Assembly (NCBI GenBank): GCA_024408855.1 | Contig: JAKSUQ010000010.1 | Location: forward strand, 1 to 63,719 | DNA: 63,719 nucleotides | Source: a bacterium | GTDB lineage: Bacteria; Cyanobacteriota; Vampirovibrionia; Gastranaerophilales; Gastranaerophilaceae | Direction: 5' to 3' | Position numbers and translations under genes: made by a program | Notes under the pieces: model-generated | The model's database searches: none | Seen by the model: the letters and a program-made list of their open reading frames with translations, nothing else | Told to the model about the DNA's origin: nothing | In this document: one piece after another, positions 34,092 through 40,487 of the stretch | How the letters are laid out: the number at the start of each line of letters is the position of its first letter | Position numbering within the stretch: the stretch's first letter is position 1

Positions 34092-35300
34092 ATGAAAAAT
34101 ATAGAATTAAAAAATGGTATTAAGACTTGTATCAAAGTTAACAATGATACTCCGAGAATTGCGTTATCATTAAATTTATCAATAAATTTGCCTGAAAAGT
34201 ATGCCGGTCAATATTTGTTGATGAATAATTTATTGTTGAAAGGTACAAAAAAATACTCGTCAGAAGAGTTGGCAACCGTATTGGATGAAAATGCAATAGA
34301 TTTTTATACTGAAATGAAATATGATTATTTGAGGTTTAGGTTTGTAGTTTTAAACGAAGATTTAGAACTGGCGCTATCAATATTATCTGATGTTATGCAC
34401 AATTCAACATTTGAAGAATTTGAAAAAGAAAAGGTTAAACTTACAGGAGAACTAACCGCCGAACTTGATTCTGCAAAGGTCAGCGTTTCAGATTTGTTTA
34501 CAAAAACAATCTATGAAAATCACTATTACGGAAACAGTTATACAAAAATTCTTGAAGAAATCGGAAATGTTACTTTCGAAGATGTAAAGAACAGTTATAA
34601 TGAAATACTTAATAATTCAGACAAAGTACTAACTCTTGTTGGTGATATTGATTGTTCCGAAGCAGAAAGTTTGTTAAATAAATATTTGTCTGATATTCCG
34701 ACACCTTGCAAGAGTAATTCACTTATACCTTTGGTAAAACTAAATTCTGAAAAGTACGTTGAAATTATTAAAGAGGATGCTCAACAGGCACAGATAATAA
34801 GGGGGTGGTCTGTTCCAACAATAGATAGTGAGGATTTTCCTGCTATTATGTTACTAAATGTAATTTTAGGTTCAAGCGGTCTTTCTTCAAGACTTTTCTT
34901 GGAACTTAGGGAGAAAAAAGGCTTGGCTTATGCAGTCAGAAGTTCTTATGAGATGAAAGCTAAATCTGCTACTTTCAATGTTTATATAGGTACTGAACCG
35001 TCGAATATTCAAACAACTCTTAACGGTTTTAATGAAGAGTTTGAAAAAATTAAAAATATAGCAATCTCTGAAGAAGAATTAAATAATGCAAAAAATAATT
35101 TAATTGGTAAACAGCAGTTTATATCAGAAACAAATTCTCAACAGGCTAATTTGATGGCTTATTATGCTATATTGGGGTATTCTTTTGATTACAACAGCAT
35201 AATGATTGAAAAATTAAAAGCGGTAACAGTTGATGATATAAAAAATATCGCAAATAAGATTTTTAACGAAAATTTTGTAACGGCTATAATAAAACCTTAG
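34092..35300 (+). CDS. M16-family protein lacking the zinc site (probable non-catalytic subunit)
   Basis: The product has 402 residues, the length of a single M16B-type protein with two repeated domains. It begins at an ELKNGIKTCIKV strand and has the typical internal ELTAELDSAKVSVSDLFTKT and the C-terminal SSGLSSRLFLELREKKGLAY. At the place of the zinc motif HxxEH it reads LLMNNLLLKGT, so both His and the Glu are lost. In families such as mitochondrial processing peptidase and YmxG/PqqG pairs a dead subunit works with an active partner. The active, two-module M16 protein at 40.5 kb could play that role, but they are not in one operon. The start lacks a clear ribosome binding site. It is followed by the M14 amidase gene 10 bases on. 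Confidence 0.8.
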   Translation: MKNIELKNGIKTCIKVNNDTPRIALSLNLSINLPEKYAGQYLLMNNLLLKGTKKYSSEELATVLDENAIDFYTEMKYDYLRFRFVVLNEDLELALSILSDVMHNSTFEEFEKEKVKLTGELTAELDSAKVSVSDLFTKTIYENHYYGNSYTKILEEIGNVTFEDVKNSYNEILNNSDKVLTLVGDIDCSEAESLLNKYLSDIPTPCKSNSLIPLVKLNSEKYVEIIKEDAQQAQIIRGWSVPTIDSEDFPAIMLLNVILGSSGLSSRLFLELREKKGLAYAVRSSYEMKAKSATFNVYIGTEPSNIQTTLNGFNEEFEKIKNIAISEEELNNAKNNLIGKQQFISETNSQQANLMAYYAILGYSFDYNSIMIEKLKAVTVDDIKNIANKIFNENFVTAIIKP

Positions 35301-35310
35301 GCACTAACTT

Positions 35311-35913
35311 ATGGATATAGAACTATTAGGGAATATAAAAAGTCCAAATGTCTTGATAATAGGGGTATTCCATGGCGATGAACCGCAGGGGAATTTCTTA
35401 ATAAGAGAATATTTTAAACAAAATCCTAATACGAATTTGCTTTTGCTTCCTTGTCTTAATTCATATGGAATGAAATATTTCAAAAGGACAAATATTAATG
35501 GTGTTGATTTAAACAGAAATTTTCCGACTAAGAATTGGTTTGCTTCGGAAAAGAATGATTATTATGGCGGTAATTCTCCTGCAAGTGAAGCAGAAACTCA
35601 ATTCTTAATTTCAGTTATAAAAAAATATAAACCAAGTGCTATTATATCATTGCATGCACCGTATAAAATAGTTAATTTTGATGGGAATAGTGAGATATAT
35701 GATAAAACTCGTATTCTTGCCGAAAAAATTTCAGAAATAATAAATTATCCTGTTCAAGAAAACATAGGATATCCTACTCCTGGCAGTTTCGGTACGTGGG
35801 CAGGAATTGAACAAAAAATTTCGACGATAACTCTCGAATTGGATGAGAATTGTGAAGTCGCAGAACTGGTGGAGCCTATTTTTAAAATATTTAAAATGTT
35901 AGAAAGTTATTAA
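35311..35913 (+). CDS. M14-family zinc peptidase (murein peptide amidase/MpaA-like)
   Basis: The product has 200 residues. Zinc ligands are readable as His21 and Glu24 in GVFHGDEPQGN, and His115 in IISLHAP. The substrate-binding Arg69 is in GVDLNRNFP and the catalytic Glu176 in STITLELDE. The small size and this motif set fit the MpaA-type amidases that split gamma-D-Glu-meso-diaminopimelate bonds in recycled murein peptides. A succinylglutamate-desuccinylase-like activity is the alternative. There is no signal peptide, so it acts on imported peptides. It is the second gene of a run with the dead M16 protein and uppS. Confidence 0.8.
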   Translation: MDIELLGNIKSPNVLIIGVFHGDEPQGNFLIREYFKQNPNTNLLLLPCLNSYGMKYFKRTNINGVDLNRNFPTKNWFASEKNDYYGGNSPASEAETQFLISVIKKYKPSAIISLHAPYKIVNFDGNSEIYDKTRILAEKISEIINYPVQENIGYPTPGSFGTWAGIEQKISTITLELDENCEVAELVEPIFKIFKMLESY

Positions 35914-35921
35914 GGATTAAT

Positions 35922-36626
35922 ATGGAAGATATAGCTAAAATTGTAAGTGAATGTTCAATAAAGCATGTTGCAGTAATTATGGATGGAAACAGGCGTTGGG
36001 CTAAATCAAAAGGTTTGCCGTCTGCGATCGGGCATAACAAAGGAGTAGAAGCTCTCAAAAGAACAATGAGAGCTTGTGATGATTTTGGAATAAAATACCT
36101 TACGGTATATGCATTTTCTACCGAGAATTGGAAACGAACTCCGGAGGAAGTTAAATTCTTAATGAAGCTTCTTGGTTCAACTTTAAAAAACGAATTAAAA
36201 GAAATGTATGAAAATAATGTTGTAATTTCTTTTATTGGTGATATTTCACAATTAAGTTCAAATTTGCAAGAAATTCTAAATAATGCTGTTAATACAACTA
36301 AAAATAACACAGGTGTACATTTGCAAATAGCTTTCAATTATGGGGCAAGAGCGGAAATTGTTAGAGCTGTAAATAAAATTATTTCAGATAAAGAGAAAGA
36401 TGTTACTGAAGAAATATTTGCTAAGTATCTTTATACAAAAGATATTCCGGATCCTGATATTTTAATCCGAACCGGTGGAGAAATGAGAATTTCTAACTAT
36501 TTATTGTGGCAAATTGCATATTCTGAATTTATTGTTAGAGAGGAATTGTGGCCTGATTTTGACCGAAATACCCTTGGCGATTGTATTAAGGAGTTTAGGT
36601 CAAGGAATCGCCGTTGGGGTAAATAA
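35922..36626 (+). CDS. uppS: Isoprenyl transferase (undecaprenyl diphosphate synthase)
   Basis: Makes the C55 lipid carrier for peptidoglycan and other wall polymers. The 234 residues match cis-prenyltransferases. MDGNRRWAKSKGLPSAIGHN with catalytic Asp21, YLTVYAFSTENWKR, and the C-terminal DPDILIRTGGEMRISNYLLW are intact. AAGGA precedes the ATG by a few bases. It converges with the GatD-like gene with a one-base gap between the stops. Confidence 0.96.
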   Translation: MEDIAKIVSECSIKHVAVIMDGNRRWAKSKGLPSAIGHNKGVEALKRTMRACDDFGIKYLTVYAFSTENWKRTPEEVKFLMKLLGSTLKNELKEMYENNVVISFIGDISQLSSNLQEILNNAVNTTKNNTGVHLQIAFNYGARAEIVRAVNKIISDKEKDVTEEIFAKYLYTKDIPDPDILIRTGGEMRISNYLLWQIAYSEFIVREELWPDFDRNTLGDCIKEFRSRNRRWGK

Positions 36627-36627
36627 C

Positions 36628-37338
36628 TTAAATTTTGTTAATTAATGATTGATGTACGGCATTTTCTATGTCATCATCAAGTGGTGTTAGTTTTTCGCCC
36701 AATGCGAGCTCTGTTAGATAGTCCGCAAATTTATAATTTTTAGGTAAAAAAGGCCCGCTTAAATAAGTCCCGAATACATTTTTATAGTTTGCGCCCTCGG
36801 TTTTATCAGTACCGTTATTTCCGTTACCAGTACTTATAATCCCCAAAGGCAATGTATTTCCTTCTAAGAAAGTTTGTCCGGCATGGTTTTCAAAACCAAC
36901 AAGAGTTCCTTGATATGGATGGGTTGAGTTTACTGTTACATTTCCGGTAAATCTCTTTTCTCCCATAATGGTATAGGAGTTCAATATTGCAAGAGCTTCT
37001 TTTTTGTTACCGTCTTTTGTTTCATAACTTTTTCCTAAAATCTGATATCCACCGCCAATTCCTAAAAATACCGCCCCTCTTTCAGCTTCTGAATGAAGAA
37101 AATCTTTTATATTTAATAATTTATCTGTTGCATCCGTTAATTGAAACTCTAAACCGTCGCCGATATAATACATATCATAGGTGTTTATATTTTGTTCGGC
37201 AGTATCAATTTCATCAACAATACAAGTTATATTTCTCCGTTCGCATCTTTTTTTTAAGAACAAAATATTTCCTTGATTACTGCCGGAATTTAATAACTTT
37301 GGATATAAATTAGCAATTTTAAATACCTTATCTGTCAT
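36628..37338 (-). CDS. GatD-like glutamine amidotransferase without the catalytic Cys and His
   Basis: The 236 residues align by eye with GatD, the glutaminase subunit of the MurT-GatD enzyme that amidates the lipid II D-glutamate. The family motif 'CGGYQ.LG' reads GIGGGYQILGKSY here, so the nucleophile Cys is Gly95 (GGC in the DNA). The motif 'GTYLHGP.LP.N' reads GTYLSGPFLPKN, so the catalytic His is Ser194. The rest of the fold, including GFENHAGQTFL and the ending typical of GatD, is well kept, so the gene is under constraint. The protein may be a binding or regulatory subunit, or use free ammonia. murT is not in the window. Its ATG overlaps the recO stop (ATGA), so it is in the pilT-recO operon. 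Confidence 0.85.
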   Translation of the reverse strand: MTDKVFKIANLYPKLLNSGSNQGNILFLKKRCERRNITCIVDEIDTAEQNINTYDMYYIGDGLEFQLTDATDKLLNIKDFLHSEAERGAVFLGIGGGYQILGKSYETKDGNKKEALAILNSYTIMGEKRFTGNVTVNSTHPYQGTLVGFENHAGQTFLEGNTLPLGIISTGNGNNGTDKTEGANYKNVFGTYLSGPFLPKNYKFADYLTELALGEKLTPLDDDIENAVHQSLINKI

Positions 37339-38099
37339 GCCCCAAGCTCCTGTAAAACTTTTAAAGATTTTTGTTTTCTGTTTGTATGAGTCTGAATGTA
37401 TTTATCCAAGAGGTTAAAACAAACTTGACAAATTTTTTCTGTTGCTTTTGTGTCGTATTCGCTTTTGTAGTCAAAATCAAATTGAAGCATTGCTTGCAAA
37501 AAATCTCTTATTTTGTAATGCATTTCAGTTTTTACTCCTAATGCTTCATTACAATTCTTACAAACTACTCCGCCCATGTTAACCGAAAAATACATATTTT
37601 CATTAAGTATTCTTTCTCCGCAACAAAGACAAGTGTCAAATTCAACACAAAATCCAACTATTAATAGCAGTTTTAACTGAAACTTAATTACAGCTATAAG
37701 AGCATCTTTTTTGCTTTCAGAGTCGGATATTCTGTTTAAAGCCTTATATAATAATTCATAAACTTCTTTGGAAGCAGACTCCGAGCCTTCACCAAAATTA
37801 ATAACTAACTCAGATATATATGAAGATAACATCAATTTATCAATATCTTTTCTTGTATTTTTGAAAGAATTTAAGGTTTGAGCCTGAATAACAGTATCCA
37901 TTGAACGACCTCTTAATAGCTGCAAGGTATTAGCTACCAATAGGTCCATGCCAGCTCCCAGTTTGCTTTTTGGCTTTTTTACTCCTTTAGCTACCCCTTT
38001 AATTAGTCCGTTATCCTTGGAATACATAACAACAATTTTGTCTGCATCATTTAGATTATACGACTTTAAATTTATTGCATCCGTTACATAATTATTCAT
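37335..38099 (-). CDS. recO: DNA repair protein RecO
   Basis: Loads RecA on SSB-coated DNA together with RecR. The product has 254 residues. The N-terminal OB domain has TDAINLKSYNLNDADKIVVM and GVKKPKSKLGAGMDLL. The helical C-terminal part contains the zinc-finger Cys157/Cys160 (CLCCGE) and Cys180/Cys183 (VCKNC). Both ends overlap neighbours: 8 bases with pilT and 4 bases with the GatD-like gene. Confidence 0.93.
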   Translation of the reverse strand: MNNYVTDAINLKSYNLNDADKIVVMYSKDNGLIKGVAKGVKKPKSKLGAGMDLLVANTLQLLRGRSMDTVIQAQTLNSFKNTRKDIDKLMLSSYISELVINFGEGSESASKEVYELLYKALNRISDSESKKDALIAVIKFQLKLLLIVGFCVEFDTCLCCGERILNENMYFSVNMGGVVCKNCNEALGVKTEMHYKIRDFLQAMLQFDFDYKSEYDTKATEKICQVCFNLLDKYIQTHTNRKQKSLKVLQELGA

Positions 38100-39189
38100 A
38101 GTAATTTTTACTTCCTTGGAAAACCCCCTTAAAGACTTTATCTAATGCGTTGCTGTCATTTGATGCTTCCAAGGCTTCTTCTTTCGAAATTCTTCCCTGT
38201 TCAACAAGTTTAGACAGTGAACTGTTCATCGAAATCATATCATCTATATTGTTGTCATTTATTAAATCATAAATTTCTTCTAAGTTATTTTTTTCAATAT
38301 AAGATTTAACAGTAGATGTTGATACTAATACTTCGCAAGCCGGATATCTTTCATTTAATTCATTTGAATAAACCAATTTTTGGGCGATAGAAGCTCTTAG
38401 TGTTTCTGCAAGCTGCTTTCTTACTAAATCACGCTTTGTTTCTTCAAACATATTTACAATTCTGCTGATGGTTTGAACTGCATCAATAGTATGAAGAGTT
38501 GTAAGAACTAAGTGTCCAGTCTCGGACGCTTTAAGTGCAGCAGCCATTGTTTCTTCGTCTCTTATTTCACCAATAAATATTACGTCAGGATCTTGTCTGA
38601 GTGCATATTTTATGCCTGATGCAAATGATTCCGTGTCTACTCCGACCTGTCTTTGGGAAACTATACTTTTACTGCATTGAAAAATATATTCAACAGGATC
38701 TTCAATTGTAACAATATGTTTCGAATGATTTATGTTAATGTAATTTACCAAAGAAGCCAACGTTGTTGATTTACCGCTACCGGTCGGACCGGTAACTAAT
38801 ATAATGCCATTTGAATAATCCATAAGATTAGTTAAAATACCTGGTAAATGTAATTCTTCAGGAGAAGGTATTCCATATGAAATATTCCTGATAACCAATG
38901 ACGGCAATCCTAATTGTCTGTTATAATTTACACGAAACCTTGAAACACCTTTTATTTCAAACATAAAGTCCAAATCTTGCATTGTTAAAACAGTTTCTTT
39001 GACTGATGACGGAGATATCTCCAAAATAGCATTATCAATATCATTTTTTGTAAGCGATTGTACGTTTGTAGCCTTTATAAATCCATTTTTTCTTATAAAA
39101 GGCGAATGCCCTACTATAAGATGTTCATCTGAAGCTCCGGTTTTTACTGCACTCTTTAAAAATGAAATTATATTAAATGTTTCACCCAT
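38092..39189 (-). CDS. pilT: Type IV pilus retraction ATPase PilT
   Basis: A hexameric ATPase that powers pilus disassembly. The product has 365 residues. Walker A GPTGSGKST starts at residue 134. The Asp box VTIEDPVEYIF, Walker B DPDVIFIGEIRDEETMAAAL, and the AIRNLIRE-like region (here ETLRASIAQKLVY with the PilT core) follow. The N-terminal PAS-like part contains LDFMFEIKGVSRFRVNYNRQ. AAGGAT precedes the ATG. It is the first gene of a leftward operon with recO. No pilin genes are in the window. Confidence 0.94.
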   Translation of the reverse strand: MGETFNIISFLKSAVKTGASDEHLIVGHSPFIRKNGFIKATNVQSLTKNDIDNAILEISPSSVKETVLTMQDLDFMFEIKGVSRFRVNYNRQLGLPSLVIRNISYGIPSPEELHLPGILTNLMDYSNGIILVTGPTGSGKSTTLASLVNYININHSKHIVTIEDPVEYIFQCSKSIVSQRQVGVDTESFASGIKYALRQDPDVIFIGEIRDEETMAAALKASETGHLVLTTLHTIDAVQTISRIVNMFEETKRDLVRKQLAETLRASIAQKLVYSNELNERYPACEVLVSTSTVKSYIEKNNLEEIYDLINDNNIDDMISMNSSLSKLVEQGRISKEEALEASNDSNALDKVFKGVFQGSKNYYE

Positions 39190-39266
39190 AATATATCCTT
39201 AAAATATCTGTCTCTCTTATTATATCCATGATATCATTATGAGTTTAATATGACAAGAATTTATAT

Positions 39267-39296
39267 AAAAAAATCTCCTCTTATAGGAGATTTTTT
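39267..39296. terminator. Bidirectional terminator after the Cys-rich gene and upstream of pilT
   Basis: AAATCTCCT, a 5-base loop and AGGAGATTT, flanked by an A-run and a T-run. It stops leftward transcription of the Cys-rich gene before it reaches pilT. Confidence 0.8.
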
Positions 39297-39314
39297 ATGT
39301 AAAAATCTTATTAA

Positions 39315-39668
39315 TTAACAGCTATAACTGCAACCTCCGGATGAAGATCCGCATGATGATGAAACGCTGCAAGAAACTGCTCCGCCGGATGTTCCGCCTG
39401 AATATGCAATAGAACCACAAGAGTCACTACTGTTTGAATATGCAACAGACCCACATGACTCGGAACTTTCGCCAAACGCAAATATAGTTGCATCAGACGG
39501 GCCAGAATAAAAACTGCACGAATCAATACCTGAATTGCTCTCAGATGTGCATGACAATAGGGATACATTTTCTGAAATCAAGTGAGTTGTAGGATGTTCT
39601 TTATTTGACATACCTATAAATTTAAATGTTGCACCTTGTCTTTCGTCAGTGTTTGTAAATGTTAGCAT
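39315..39668 (-). CDS. Cys/Ser/Gly-rich small protein with 12-residue repeats
   Basis: The product has 117 residues. The first ~38 are ordinary (TNTDERQGATFKFIGMSN, then HPTTHLISENVS). The rest is almost entirely Ser, Gly, Ala and Cys, with Cys at 40, 51, 72, 84, 100, 106, 113 and 117, and a repeat of the form ESCGSVAYSNSSD / SCGSIAYSGG. It ends GGCSYSC. The layout of a leader and a Cys-rich core is reminiscent of ribosomally made, modified peptides, but no modifying enzyme or transporter is adjacent. The gene is real by several signs: AAGGAAT at good spacing, its own terminator, and an upstream element shared with another accessory gene. No signal peptide. Function unknown. Confidence 0.65.
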   Translation of the reverse strand: MLTFTNTDERQGATFKFIGMSNKEHPTTHLISENVSLLSCTSESNSGIDSCSFYSGPSDATIFAFGESSESCGSVAYSNSSDSCGSIAYSGGTSGGAVSCSVSSSCGSSSGGCSYSC

Positions 39669-39952
39669 ATGTAATTCCTTGCGTTTGTGATTATATACAT
39701 ATATATAAAGTAAATATCTTTATCTTAATTTCAGATAAACATATTATCTTTACATAACTTAATATAATTACAAAAATGCTTAAAATATATATAAATAGTA
39801 AGGATGGGGACTTTTTATTTTTTCGTTATTTATAAAAAAATGTAACAAAATCTTAAAATATACATAATAAAGTGTATTTTTTACAAATTTTTTGTTTTTT
39901 ATAGTAATATATTAGAAGTAAAAATTATGATCATATAAAGGAGGCACATGAA
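39669..39952. other. AT-rich region between the Cys-rich gene and speD
   Basis: About 280 bases. It holds the 19-base shared element (39699-39717) for the leftward gene and presumably the speD promoter, which I could not pin down. No other structure was seen. Confidence 0.35.
39699..39717 (-). promoter_or_regulatory. 19-base upstream element of the Cys-rich gene
   Basis: Identical to 28994-29012 (see there). It lies 30 bases before the ATG at 39668. Confidence 0.4.
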
Positions 39953-40411
39953 TTGACAATTGTTTCATCATCTATCGAGGCTTTGGAAGAACAACATCTT
40001 GACAGAGTTAACTTAGGACAGCATGTACTTGCAGAATTTTTTGAGTGTGATTCTAATTTACTTAATAACATTGATAAAGTAGAAAAGTTTATGATAGATG
40101 CAGCATTGGAATGCGGAGCAACGATTGTTCAAAAGTGCTTTCATATGTTTAATCCATATGGTGTGAGTGGTGTTGTTATTATTTCAGAAAGTCATCTTGC
40201 AATTCATACTTGGCCGGAATTGGGGTATGCAGCAGTTGATTTATTTACTTGCGGTACAAAGTGCGATCCGAAAGTAGCTTATGAATTTTTAAAAAAGCAA
40301 TTTAATTCTAAAAAAGCCTCTTTTACGGAGTTAAAACGAGGAATTATAGATAGAGAAACTCTTAAACTTGCAGAACAACCGTTTGAGGTTGCAGAACAGT
40401 TTGCAAGCTAA
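39953..40411 (+). CDS. speD: S-adenosylmethionine decarboxylase proenzyme
   Basis: Provides decarboxylated SAM for spermidine synthesis. The 152 residues are of the short prokaryotic type. Self-cleavage at Glu79-Ser80 in ISESHLAIHTWPELGYAAVD would create the pyruvoyl group. CGTKCDPKVAYEFL and LGQHVLAEFFECD are also typical. The start is TTG at 39953: AAAGGAGG is eight bases upstream of it. An ATG at 39948 is too close to that site and reads ATGAATTGA (Met-Asn-stop), overlapping the real start. No speE or other polyamine gene is adjacent. Confidence 0.93.
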   Translation: MTIVSSSIEALEEQHLDRVNLGQHVLAEFFECDSNLLNNIDKVEKFMIDAALECGATIVQKCFHMFNPYGVSGVVIISESHLAIHTWPELGYAAVDLFTCGTKCDPKVAYEFLKKQFNSKKASFTELKRGIIDRETLKLAEQPFEVAEQFAS

Positions 40412-40487
40412 TTCCGTCATATTAAGATAATGTAACAGTTCCTACATATAAAGGCAATTTTTTATTCTTAGCGGTTTTAATTAAGAT

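Noticed and set aside
39311-39568. 85-residue open frame overlapping the Cys-rich gene in another frame
   Set aside because: The start with AAGGAAT belongs to the 117-residue frame; this one has none. I accept that the low-complexity composition makes the choice less certain than usual.
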